Program-made: the position numbers and the translations under genes
From: Pleomorphomonas sp. NRK KF1
GTDB taxonomy: Bacteria > Pseudomonadota > Alphaproteobacteria > Rhizobiales > Pleomorphomonadaceae
Reading direction: 5' to 3'
Length of the DNA: 64,000 bases
NCBI RefSeq assembly: GCF_023721755.1
Contig: NZ_JAMDLH010000011.1
Span: 61,624 to 125,623 of the forward strand
Shown here: in pieces, positions 24,840 to 33,352 of the stretch
Layout of the letters: each line of letters opens with the position of its first letter
Numbering within the stretch: position 1 is the stretch's first letter
The notes under the pieces: model-generated
What the model saw: the letters and a program-made list of their open reading frames with translations, nothing else
What the model was told of the DNA's origin: nothing
Databases searched by the model: none

Positions 24840-25759
24840 CGCCTGCAACTTGCGTCCTCCACCATCCAACTGACCAGCTCGCCGAAGCCGATGCCCGCGT
24901 AGGCGGCCATCTCCGGCACGAGCGAGGTCGCCGTCATTCCCGGTTGCGTGTTCACTTCGAGGCAGATCACCTGCCCCGTGCCGTCGCCCTTGTCATCGAA
25001 GCGGAAATCGGCCCGGCTGACGCCGCGGCAGCCGAGCGAACGGTGCGCTTCGAGGGCTAATGTTTGAATATTTTGGTAAATAAAGGGTGAAAGGTTGGCC
25101 GGCAGAACGTGTTTGGAGCCACCGGGCCTATACTTGGCGTCATAATCATAGAAAGCATCGCCTTGCGGCAACACTTCGATGACGTCGAGGGCGCGGTCGC
25201 CCATCACGCCGCATGTAAGTTCCCGCCCCGGAATGTATTTTTCCACCATCACCATGTCGCCGAACCGCCAGTCGGGACGGGCGAGTTCCTGCGGCGGATG
25301 GGCCGCGCCGGCCGGAACGATGAGCACGCCGAAGCTCGACCCCTCGGCCGGCGGCTTGATCACATAGGGCGGTTCCAGCACGTGCTCGTTAACCACTTCA
25401 AGCCTGTGGACAAGTTTGTGTTCGGCCACGGGAATGCCAGCCGCCTTCATCACATGCTTGGCCTTGGGCTTGTTCATGGCCAGCGCCGAGGCCAGCACGC
25501 CCGAGTGGGTGTAGGGAATGTCCATCACTTCGAGGATGCCTTGCACGGTGCCATCCTCGCCGTAGATGCCATGCAGCGCGTTGAAGCAGACGTCGGGGCG
25601 AAGCTCCTCCAGCACGGAAGCGATGGTGCGATCGACGTCGACGCGGGTGACGCGGTAGCCGCGCGCCTCCAGTGCGTCGGCGCAGGCCTTGCCCGAATTG
25701 AGGCTGACCGGCCGCTCCGACGACCAACCGCCCATCAGTACCGCCACATGCTTGGCCAT
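24836..25759 (-). CDS. ddlB: D-alanine--D-alanine ligase
   Basis: A 307-residue ATP-grasp ligase making D-Ala-D-Ala for MurF. Motifs are [48 protein letters not shown] (flexible loop), [13 protein letters not shown], and the Mg-binding end [15 protein letters not shown]. All key residues look intact. The odd feature is codon use: between about 25050 and 25430 many codons end in A or T (AAA, ATT, TTA, CTT, AGG), giving AT-rich islands unlike every neighbour. These may hide internal promoters for ftsQAZ or mark past recombination. It overlaps ftsQ by 4 bp. Confidence 0.95.
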   Translation of the reverse strand: MAKHVAVLMGGWSSERPVSLNSGKACADALEARGYRVTRVDVDRTIASVLEELRPDVCFNALHGIYGEDGTVQGILEVMDIPYTHSGVLASALAMNKPKAKHVMKAAGIPVAEHKLVHRLEVVNEHVLEPPYVIKPPAEGSSFGVLIVPAGAAHPPQELARPDWRFGDMVMVEKYIPGRELTCGVMGDRALDVIEVLPQGDAFYDYDAKYRPGGSKHVLPANLSPFIYQNIQTLALEAHRSLGCRGVSRADFRFDDKGDGTGQVICLEVNTQPGMTATSLVPEMAAYAGIGFGELVSWMVEDASCRR

Positions 25760-25820
25760 CGCTCTGTCCCCCTTGCTGGCGGCCCGACGCGATACAGCCG
25801 CTCAAATTCCGCCGTGCGGA

Positions 25821-26771
25821 TCACTTGCCGAGAAACGGCTCGACCTCTGCGCCGGGCGCGAAGGCGCCCAGTCGCTTGATCTCCCAATCGAGGCGGATGC
25901 CGGCCGTCTCCAGCACGCGCGCGCGAACCGTCTCGCCGAGCAACTCGACGTCATGCGCGGTCGCCTCGCCGGTGTTGATCAGGAAGTTGCAGTGCAGTTC
26001 GCTGACCTGGGCGTCGCCGACCTTGAAGCCGCGGCAGCCGGCCGCGTCGATCAGCTTCCAGGCCGAATGCCCCGGCGGATTCTTGAAGGTGGAGCCGCCG
26101 GTGCGTGCCTTGATCGGCTGCGCCGCCTCGCGGTGCTCGGTCACCGCCTTCATCGCGGCCGAAATGCTTTCCTTGTCGGCGGGGATGCCTTCCAGCACCG
26201 CCGAAGTGAAGATGAAGCCCGGCGGCGGGGCCGAATGGCGATAGGAATAGCCGAGGTCGCCGACCGGCAGCGTGAGCAACTCGCCCTCGCGGGTGACGCC
26301 ACGCACCTCGACCACCCGTTCGGCGGTCTCCGAGCCATGAGCGCCGGCGTTCATGGTCAGCGCGCCACCAAGGCCGCCGGGAATGCCGTGGTAGAAGGCA
26401 AAGCCGGAGAGGCCGAGCTCCAGCGCCTTGGCGGCCAGAAATTTGTCGGGAATGGCGGCGCCGGCCCGGATGCGGGTGGGCGACAGCGCCTCGGTGCCGC
26501 CGAAGCCGCGCACCGACAGGCGGATCACCACGCCGGAAATCCCGCCATCGCGGATCAGCAAGTTGGAGCCGAGACCGATGACCGTGACCGGCACATCGGC
26601 CGGCACGAGCTTCAGAAAGGCCTGGAGATCGGCCTCGTCGGCGGGCTGGAACAGGATCTCCGCCGGACCGCCGACCCGGAACCACACGAGGTCCTTCAGC
26701 GACCGGCTGTCCTCGATCGGACCACGGATATGCGAGGTGTCGCCGAGGCGGTCGCGCAACGAGACGGTCAT
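25821..26771 (-). CDS. murB: UDP-N-acetylenolpyruvoylglucosamine reductase
   Basis: A 316-residue FAD enzyme making UDP-MurNAc. FAD-binding elements are [35 protein letters not shown] and [20 protein letters not shown]. The catalytic Ser lies in [18 protein letters not shown], and the Glu near the C-terminus in [19 protein letters not shown]. It is a type II-like MurB by length. The start at 26771 follows family alignment. It is separated from murC by 223 bp filled by a large inverted-repeat element, an unusual interruption within a dcw cluster. Confidence 0.95.
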   Translation of the reverse strand: MTVSLRDRLGDTSHIRGPIEDSRSLKDLVWFRVGGPAEILFQPADEADLQAFLKLVPADVPVTVIGLGSNLLIRDGGISGVVIRLSVRGFGGTEALSPTRIRAGAAIPDKFLAAKALELGLSGFAFYHGIPGGLGGALTMNAGAHGSETAERVVEVRGVTREGELLTLPVGDLGYSYRHSAPPPGFIFTSAVLEGIPADKESISAAMKAVTEHREAAQPIKARTGGSTFKNPPGHSAWKLIDAAGCRGFKVGDAQVSELHCNFLINTGEATAHDVELLGETVRARVLETAGIRLDWEIKRLGAFAPGAEVEPFLGK

Positions 26772-26803
26772 GACTGGATACTCCGCTCGCGTTTGGAAAG
26801 GGT

Positions 26804-26953
26804 TACCCCTCTCCCTGTCCCTCCCCCACAGGGGGGGAGGGAACGCGGCTGGTGCGACTTGGCCAGCTGGAATACTCGGCGCGACTTCAACGGCTTGGTC
26901 GCTGGTCCCATCGTCCCCTCCCCCCTTGTGGGGGAGGGACAGGGAGAGGGGTA
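26804..26953. repeat. Large inverted-repeat element between murC and murB
   Basis: Two perfectly complementary 27-nt arms (26804-26830 and 26927-26953) extend imperfectly inward to about 41 nt each, enclosing a loop of about 68 nt (26845-26912). The arms are built from C-rich (CCCCTCTCCCTGTCCCTCCC) and G-rich tracts, and each arm can also fold on itself. No protein is encoded. It resembles a MITE/REP-like dispersed palindrome rather than a classical terminator, as it has no T-run. In the dcw mRNA it would form a very stable hairpin. Confidence 0.8.
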
Positions 26954-26994
26954 GCCCTCTGTAGCGGTCAAGCGGCCCGACGAGAGAACCACGG

Positions 26995-28410
26995 TCATCC
27001 CTCGCCCTCCGCCTGCGCCTTGAGCTGACCGGGCAGCGCATAGGCCCACTGGGTGATGTTGCCGGCGCCGAGGCAGACAACCATGTCGCCGGGCCGCGCG
27101 ATCGAGGCGATGGTGGCCGCCAGCTTGTCCGGCCCTTCGAGGGCGCGGGCATCGCGATGGCCGGCCGCCTTGATGCCGGAGACGAGATGGTCCTTGTCGG
27201 CACCCTCGATCGGCTGCTCGCCGGCCGGATAGACGTCGGCGATGATCACCGTGTCGGCGTCGTTGAACGCCTTGCAGAAGTCGGGGAACAGCGACTGCAG
27301 GCGGCTGTAGCGGTGCGGCTGCATCACCGCCACCACCTTGCCGGTCGCGCCCTCGCGCGCCGCCCTGAGCACCGCCATGATCTCCACCGGATGGTGGCCG
27401 TAGTCGTCGTAGATGGTGACGCCGTTGAAGTCGCCGGTGCGGGTGAAGCGACGCTTGACGCCGCCGAAGGCGCCGAGCCCCTTGCGGATCGCCTCGGCCG
27501 AGATGCCGAGCCGATGGGCGACGGCGATCGCCGCCGTGGCGTTGGAGACGTTGTGCCGGCCGGGCATCGGCAGCTCCAGCGCCGGAATGACGGTCTCGAC
27601 GCCGGTGACGCGGTCGCGGATCTCCACCGAGAAGCGCGAATGGCCGCCTTCGATGCGGAGATCGGCGAAGCGGACGTCGGCCTGCGGGTTCTGCCCGTAG
27701 GTGATGATGCGCCGGTCCTCGATCTTGGACACCAGCGCCTGCACCTCCGGATGGTCGAGGCACATCACCGCGAAGCCGTAGAAGGGCACGTTCTCGATGA
27801 ACTGCCGGAAGGCGGCGCGGGCGGCGTCGAAGGTGCCGTAGTGATCGAGATGCTCGGGATCGATGTTGGTGACGATGGCGATGTCGGCCGGCAGCTTGAC
27901 GAAGGTGCCGTCGCTCTCGTCGGCCTCCACCACCATCCAGTCGCCGGCGCCCATGCGGGCATTGGTGCCATAGGCGTTGATGATGCCGCCGTTGATGACG
28001 GTGGGGTCGAGCCCGCCAGCGTCGAGCAGCGCCGCCACCAGCGAGGTGGTCGTCGTCTTGCCATGGGTGCCGCCGATGGCGATCGCCTGCTTGAAGCGCA
28101 TCAGCTCGGCGAGCATCTCGGCGCGGCGGACAATCGGCAGGTGCCGCTCGCGGGCCGCCACCAGTTCGGGATTGTCGCGCTTGATGGCCGAGGAGACCAC
28201 CAGCACCTCGGCCGCGCCGAGGTTCTCGGCCTTGTGGCCAACCGTCACCGGAATGCCCGAGGCGCGAAGGCGTTCGACGTTGGCATTCTCGGCCTGGTCG
28301 GAGCCCTGCACGCGGTAGCCGAGATCCTGCAGGACTTCGGCGATGCCGCTCATGCCGATACCGCCGATGCCGACGAAATGAACCGGCCCGATGTCGCGGG
28401 GCATTTTCAT
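26995..28410 (-). CDS. murC: UDP-N-acetylmuramate--L-alanine ligase
   Basis: A 471-residue Mur ligase adding L-Ala to UDP-MurNAc. The N-terminal Rossmann domain begins [20 protein letters not shown]. The ATP loop is [17 protein letters not shown] near residue 115. The central domain has [23 protein letters not shown], and the C-domain includes [18 protein letters not shown]. It overlaps murG by ATGA at its start (28407-28410), so the two are translationally coupled. It is followed by the inverted-repeat element before murB. Confidence 0.96.
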   Translation of the reverse strand: MKMPRDIGPVHFVGIGGIGMSGIAEVLQDLGYRVQGSDQAENANVERLRASGIPVTVGHKAENLGAAEVLVVSSAIKRDNPELVAARERHLPIVRRAEMLAELMRFKQAIAIGGTHGKTTTTSLVAALLDAGGLDPTVINGGIINAYGTNARMGAGDWMVVEADESDGTFVKLPADIAIVTNIDPEHLDHYGTFDAARAAFRQFIENVPFYGFAVMCLDHPEVQALVSKIEDRRIITYGQNPQADVRFADLRIEGGHSRFSVEIRDRVTGVETVIPALELPMPGRHNVSNATAAIAVAHRLGISAEAIRKGLGAFGGVKRRFTRTGDFNGVTIYDDYGHHPVEIMAVLRAAREGATGKVVAVMQPHRYSRLQSLFPDFCKAFNDADTVIIADVYPAGEQPIEGADKDHLVSGIKAAGHRDARALEGPDKLAATIASIARPGDMVVCLGAGNITQWAYALPGQLKAQAEGEG

Positions 28411-29546
28411 GGACGTAGTTCCCTGGAAGCAAAACTGGAAGCGAAATCGGCGGGCTTGCCGCCGGAAGCGATGAACTCGACGAGATCGGCCAGTCGTTCC
28501 ACCGCGTCCGGACGTCCCTCGCCCCTGGCCGCGGCAGCCATGGCGGAAAGGCGCTCCGGCGCCCGAACGAGACCGGTGATGAGATCGGCCATCTTGGCTG
28601 GCGTCAGTGACGCCTGCTCGGCCATGATGGCGCCGCCCGCCCTTTCCAGGCCGAGGGCGTTGGTCTTCTGATCGTTGTCGAGCGCGTGCGGCAGCGGCAC
28701 CAGGATGGAGGGCCGACCGATGACGGTCAGCTCGGCCACCGACGAGGCGCCCGACCGGCAGACGACGAGGTGAGCGTTGGCGATGCGGTCCGGCAGGTCG
28801 ACGAAGAAGGGCGCGATTGCGTGCTCGATGCCGAGCCGGGCGTAGACGGCGCCGACGCGCTCCATGTCCTCGGGCCGCACCTGCTGCACGAGGTGGAGCC
28901 GCGCCGCCACATCAGACGGCAGCTTCTCGAGCGCTGGCGGCATCAGATCGCCGAACACCCGCGCGCCCTGGCTGCCGCCGAACACCAGGAGGTCGATCTT
29001 GCCGCCCTCGGTGGGCTCGCGATAGGGGGCGACGGCGGCCAGCACCTTCGGCCGCACCGGATTGCCGGTGACGACGGCGCGGGCAGCGCCCGAGCCCATC
29101 AGGCCGGTGTCCTTGAAGGTGGTGGCGATGGCCGTGACGCGCGGCGCCAGAAACCGGTTGGCCCGGCCCATCACCGCGTTGGCCTCATGAACGATGGTCG
29201 GGCGCTTCGTCAGCCAGGCGGCGACGAGCGGCGGCAGCGTCGGATAGCCGCCGAAGCCGATGGTCACGGCCGGGTCGAGCCTGCGCACCAGCGACAGCGA
29301 CTGCACCTCGCCGCGCGCCAGGTTGGCGGCCGACTTCGCGAGGCCGAGCGGCGAGCGATCGCCGAAGGTCGCCGAGGCGATGATGTGGATCTCGCGGGCG
29401 GGAAACTCCGAGCCGTAGTTGTTGGCCCTGTGGTCGGTGGCGAGATGAATGTCGAAACCGCGCGGAGCCAGCGCATGGGCGAGGGATTCGGCGGGAAAGA
29501 GATGACCGCCGGTTCCACCGGCGGCGATCAGGATTGTGCGGGTCAT
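28407..29546 (-). CDS. murG: Lipid II synthase glycosyltransferase MurG
   Basis: A 379-residue GT-B glycosyltransferase that adds GlcNAc to lipid I on the inner face of the membrane. The first G-loop is [17 protein letters not shown], the second lies in [17 protein letters not shown], and the donor-binding stretch includes [13 protein letters not shown] and [29 protein letters not shown]. It starts 3 bp after the ftsW stop and overlaps murC by 4 bp. Confidence 0.96.
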   Translation of the reverse strand: MTRTILIAAGGTGGHLFPAESLAHALAPRGFDIHLATDHRANNYGSEFPAREIHIIASATFGDRSPLGLAKSAANLARGEVQSLSLVRRLDPAVTIGFGGYPTLPPLVAAWLTKRPTIVHEANAVMGRANRFLAPRVTAIATTFKDTGLMGSGAARAVVTGNPVRPKVLAAVAPYREPTEGGKIDLLVFGGSQGARVFGDLMPPALEKLPSDVAARLHLVQQVRPEDMERVGAVYARLGIEHAIAPFFVDLPDRIANAHLVVCRSGASSVAELTVIGRPSILVPLPHALDNDQKTNALGLERAGGAIMAEQASLTPAKMADLITGLVRAPERLSAMAAAARGEGRPDAVERLADLVEFIASGGKPADFASSFASRELRP

Positions 29547-29549
29547 GGG

Positions 29550-30707
29550 TCAGCCTCGGCCGGGCAGCGGCGAAAATTCCATCGGCGCCACGAACCGGGT
29601 CTGGTCGGGCCGCTTGCGGGTCAGCGCCAGCAGCATGCCCATCGAAAGGGCCACCGCCACCAGCGACGAACCGCCATAGGAGATGAAGGGAAGCGTCATG
29701 CCCTTGGCCGGCATCAGGTGCAGGTTCACCGCCATGTTGATGCAGGACTGCAAGCCGAACAGCATGATGAGGCCGGTGGTGGCGAGGCGGACGTAGCCGT
29801 CGTTCTCCCTCATGGCGTGGCTCATGCCGCGCAGCACCACGAAGGCGAACACCAGCGCCAGGCACATGCAGAGCACGAGGCCGAACTCCTCGCCCAGCAC
29901 GGCGAACACGAAGTCGGTGTGGCTGTCGGGCAGGATGCGCTTGAAGGTGCCCTCGCCCGGCCCCTGCCCCCACCAGCCACCGTTGATGAAGGCCTCCTGC
30001 GCGGTCTGCACCTGGAAGGTGTCGCCGGCTTCGGGGTTCATGAAGCGCTCGATGCGCGAGCGCACGTGCGGCACCATCGTGTAGGCGGAAAGGATGCCGG
30101 TGACGCCGGCCCCGGCGAACGCCACGATCCACATCCAGCTCATGCCGGAGATGAAGAACAGGCCCGCCCAGGTGAGACAGATCAGCATGGTCTGGCCGAA
30201 GTCGGGCTGGGCCACGAACAGCGCCGCCACGATGCCGAGCAGCAGCATCGAGAAGCTGCGCCCCGGCAGGTCGGGCCGCTTCTGCCCCTCGGCCAGCAGG
30301 AAGCCGACGAGGATGGCGAACATCGGCTTCATGAACTCCGACGGCTGCACCGACATGCCCAGTATGGTGATCCAGCGGCGCGATCCCTTGACCTCGGGGC
30401 CGATCAGCAGCGTCAGGACCAGCAGCACGACGCAGACGACGAAGCCGGCCAGCGCCGCCCGGCGGATCTGCTTGGGGTTGAGGAAGGAAACCCCGATCAG
30501 CGTGACGATCGCCGGGATGGCGAACATCGCCTGCCGTTTCACGAAGTAGTAGCTGTCGGCGATGCCGATGCGCTCGGCGACGGCGGGGCTTGCCGCCAGC
30601 GACAGCACGATGCCGCCGAAGATCAGCGCCAGGAAGGCGATGAGCAGGAGCTTGTCGACGGTGAACCACCAGTCGGCCACCGGGTTGCGTTCGGCACGCG
30701 AGACCAT
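29550..30707 (-). CDS. ftsW: Septal peptidoglycan glycosyltransferase FtsW (SEDS)
   Basis: A 385-residue SEDS-family membrane enzyme that polymerises septal glycan with FtsI. About ten transmembrane helices are apparent, starting at LLLIAFLALIFGGIVLSLAA. Family motifs include GSRRWITILGMSVQPSEFMK, QPDFGQTMLICLTW (with the catalytic Asp position), and INMAVNLHLMPAKGMTLPFISYGGSSL. Its ATG shares a base with the murD stop (TGATG junction). Confidence 0.96.
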   Translation of the reverse strand: MVSRAERNPVADWWFTVDKLLLIAFLALIFGGIVLSLAASPAVAERIGIADSYYFVKRQAMFAIPAIVTLIGVSFLNPKQIRRAALAGFVVCVVLLVLTLLIGPEVKGSRRWITILGMSVQPSEFMKPMFAILVGFLLAEGQKRPDLPGRSFSMLLLGIVAALFVAQPDFGQTMLICLTWAGLFFISGMSWMWIVAFAGAGVTGILSAYTMVPHVRSRIERFMNPEAGDTFQVQTAQEAFINGGWWGQGPGEGTFKRILPDSHTDFVFAVLGEEFGLVLCMCLALVFAFVVLRGMSHAMRENDGYVRLATTGLIMLFGLQSCINMAVNLHLMPAKGMTLPFISYGGSSLVAVALSMGMLLALTRKRPDQTRFVAPMEFSPLPGRG

Positions 30708-32116
30708 CAGGCTTTCTCCTGGAACGGCTTGACGCGGGGGTCGGTCAGCACGAGTTCGCGGAAGTGATCGCCGCGCACCTCGAAGTTCTTGAACTGGTCG
30801 TAGGAGGCGCAGGCCGGCGACAGGAGCACCACCGCCTCGCCGCCGGACGCCTCGGTGGCGGCCAGCGCGTCGGTCAGCGCCTCGGACACCGCGCGGTCGA
30901 GCGTTTCGACGACGGCATGCGGCGCCTCGCCGTCGATGGTGGCGGCGAACTCTTCGGCGGCGATGCCGATCAGGTAGGCCTTGGCGATCTTCGGGAAGAA
31001 GCCGCTGAGCGGGGCGATGCCGCCGCTCTTCGGCTTGCCGCCGGCGATCCAGTATATGTTGTCGAAGCTGGCGAGCGCCTTGGCCGCGGCGTCGGCGTTG
31101 GTCGCCTTGCTGTCGTTGACGAGGATGACCGAACCGGACCGGCCGATCGGCTCCATGCGATGGGCAAGGCCGGGGAAGGTCTCGATGCCCTTGCGCACCT
31201 GATCGAGCCCCAGGCCGAGCCGGCGCGTCGCCGCCACCGCCGCCGCCACGTTCTGGGCGTTGTGGACGCCCTTCAGGATCGGATGGCCGTGCAGGTCGTA
31301 GACCACCGTCTGGGCAAGGCCCATCGGCTCGATGATCCGGCCCGACACCGCCCAGACGCCCTGCGCCACGGCGCCGCGCGTCGAGATGCGGATCGTCTCC
31401 AGCCCCTTGGACTCGCGTCGCGTCGCCATGGCGGCGCTATAGGCATCGTCGACGCCGACGACCGCCACCTTGGCGCCATCCACCAGCTTCTCCTTCACCG
31501 CCGCGTAGCCCTCGATCGAGCCGTGGCGGTCGAGGTGGTCCTCGGTGAGGTTGAGCTGGATGCCGATGCTGGCGTCGATGCCCGGCGCGAGGTCGATCTG
31601 GAACGACGAGCATTCGACGACATAGAAGCGGTCGGGCGCGAAGTCGCTGAGACCGAGCACGGCAGGCCCGAAGTTGCCGCCGATCTCGACGTCCTTGCCG
31701 GCCGACTTCAGGATGTGATGGACCAGCGCCGTCGTCGTCGACTTGCCGTTGGTGCCGGTGATGGCGACGAAGGGCGTCGTCGGCGACCGGTAGGTCCGTT
31801 CGCGGGCGAACAGGCAGATGTCGCCGATGATCTCGACGCCGGCGTCGCGGGCGATCTTCACCGTCCAGTGCGGCTCGGGGTGGGTGAGCGGAACGCCGGG
31901 CGCCAGCACCAGCGCCGAAAAGGCGCCGAACTCGCTGCCCCGCCAGTCGGTGACCGGAATGTCGCGCGCCTCGGCGGCGGCGCGCGCCGCTTCATTGTCG
32001 TCCCAGGCGATGACATCCGCCCCGCCGGCCATCAGCGCCTCGGCCGTGATCAGCCCGGAACCGCCGAGGCCGAAAACCGCGACTCGCTTGCCTTTCATCG
32101 AGGTGATGGGGATCAT
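30707..32116 (-). CDS. murD: UDP-N-acetylmuramoylalanine--D-glutamate ligase
   Basis: A 469-residue Mur ligase adding D-Glu. The N-domain reads KRVAVFGLGGSGLITAEALMAGG; the ATP loop is AITGTNGKSTTTALVHHIL near residue 115; the central domain holds ECSSFQIDL and NLTEDHLDRHGS; the C-domain reads NDSKATNADAAAKAL and IYWIAGGKPKSGG. The start at 32116 (MIPITSMKGKRVAVFG) leaves 14 bp to the mraY stop. An ATG at the internal MKG is also possible. It ends in a one-base overlap with ftsW. Confidence 0.95.
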   Translation of the reverse strand: MIPITSMKGKRVAVFGLGGSGLITAEALMAGGADVIAWDDNEAARAAAEARDIPVTDWRGSEFGAFSALVLAPGVPLTHPEPHWTVKIARDAGVEIIGDICLFARERTYRSPTTPFVAITGTNGKSTTTALVHHILKSAGKDVEIGGNFGPAVLGLSDFAPDRFYVVECSSFQIDLAPGIDASIGIQLNLTEDHLDRHGSIEGYAAVKEKLVDGAKVAVVGVDDAYSAAMATRRESKGLETIRISTRGAVAQGVWAVSGRIIEPMGLAQTVVYDLHGHPILKGVHNAQNVAAAVAATRRLGLGLDQVRKGIETFPGLAHRMEPIGRSGSVILVNDSKATNADAAAKALASFDNIYWIAGGKPKSGGIAPLSGFFPKIAKAYLIGIAAEEFAATIDGEAPHAVVETLDRAVSEALTDALAATEASGGEAVVLLSPACASYDQFKNFEVRGDHFRELVLTDPRVKPFQEKA

Positions 32117-32130
32117 CGCCGGAGCCTCCG

Positions 32131-33234
32131 TCAGCGCAGCTTGAGGGACGACAGACCGATCAGCGCCAGCACGACGGCGATGATCCAGAAGCGGATCACC
32201 ACCTGCGATTCGGTCCAGCCGAGCTGTTCGAAATGATGGTGGATGGGTGCCATCTTGAAGACGCGCTTGCCGGTCAGCTTGTAGGAGGCGACCTGGATGA
32301 TCACCGACACCGCCTCCAGCACGAACAGGCCGCCGACGATGGCCAGCACGATCTCGTGCTTCACCGCCACCGCCACCGTGCCAATCAGGCCGCCGAGGGC
32401 CAGCGAACCGGTGTCGCCCATGAAGATGGCGGCCGGGGGCGCGTTGAACCACAGAAAGCCGATGCCGGCGCCGATCACCGCGCCGCAGATGACCGCGAGC
32501 TCGCCGGTGCCGACCACATAGTGGATCTGCAGGTAGTTGGCGAAGACGTAGTTGCCGGCGAGGTAGGAGATCAGCGCGAAGCTCGCCGCCGCGATCATCA
32601 CCGGCACGATGGCGAGGCCGTCGAGGCCGTCGGTCAGGTTCACCGCATTGCCGGCCGAGACGATCACGAAGGCGCCGAACGGCACATAGAAGTACCAGAG
32701 GTTGATCATCAGCGTCTTGACGAAGGGAAAGGTCAGCGACGTGGCGAGGTGTTCCTCACTGGGCACGGCGCCGGCCTGCCCGGCCGACATGATGACGAGG
32801 CAGGCCAGCATGGCGATCACCGCCTCCAGCATCAGCCTGGCGCGGCCCGACAGGCCCTTGTGCGACTGCTTGGTCACCTTGAGGTAGTCGTCATAGAAGC
32901 CGATGGTGCCGAAGGCGACGGTGACGAGCAGCACCGTCCAGACGTAGGGGCTGGCGAGATCGGCCCAGAGCAGCGTCGCCACCAGGATGCCCGAGAGGAT
33001 CATCAGGCCGCCCATGGTCGGCGTGCCCTTCTTGGCAAGGTGGGTCTGCGGGCCGTCCTCGCGGATCGGCTGCCCCTTGCCCTGGCGGATGCGCAGCGAG
33101 GAAATGATGGCCGGGCCGAACAGGAACACGAACAGAAGCGCCGTGATCACCGCCGCGCCGGTGCGGAAGGTGATGTAGCGAAACACGTTCAGGACCGACA
33201 ACTGCCCCGCCCAATCGGCCAAGTAGACCAGCAT
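32131..33234 (-). CDS. mraY: Phospho-N-acetylmuramoyl-pentapeptide transferase
   Basis: A 367-residue polytopic enzyme that makes lipid I by transferring phospho-MurNAc-pentapeptide to undecaprenyl phosphate. Catalytic and family motifs are [33 protein letters not shown] (the DDY aspartates), [39 protein letters not shown], and the histidine loop [13 protein letters not shown]. About ten transmembrane helices fit the family. It lies 118 bp after murEF and 14 bp before murD. Confidence 0.96.
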   Translation of the reverse strand: MLVYLADWAGQLSVLNVFRYITFRTGAAVITALLFVFLFGPAIISSLRIRQGKGQPIREDGPQTHLAKKGTPTMGGLMILSGILVATLLWADLASPYVWTVLLVTVAFGTIGFYDDYLKVTKQSHKGLSGRARLMLEAVIAMLACLVIMSAGQAGAVPSEEHLATSLTFPFVKTLMINLWYFYVPFGAFVIVSAGNAVNLTDGLDGLAIVPVMIAAASFALISYLAGNYVFANYLQIHYVVGTGELAVICGAVIGAGIGFLWFNAPPAAIFMGDTGSLALGGLIGTVAVAVKHEIVLAIVGGLFVLEAVSVIIQVASYKLTGKRVFKMAPIHHHFEQLGWTESQVVIRFWIIAVVLALIGLSSLKLR

Positions 33235-33352
33235 TTTTTAAAGCTCTCCATTCCATCGTCGCGTCCGGGCATCTTTGCCCTCGTGGTTCGCGGCGCGGCC
33301 CCGTATTAGTCCCTCTTCCACGCGTTGCCTACCCGCGTCGGGGCATGACAAC

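Noticed and set aside
26771..26995. Treating the murC-murB palindrome as an ordinary terminator
   Set aside because: Arms are far too long, the loop is large and there is no T-run on the minus strand. Termination here would cut off murB, ddlB and ftsQAZ.
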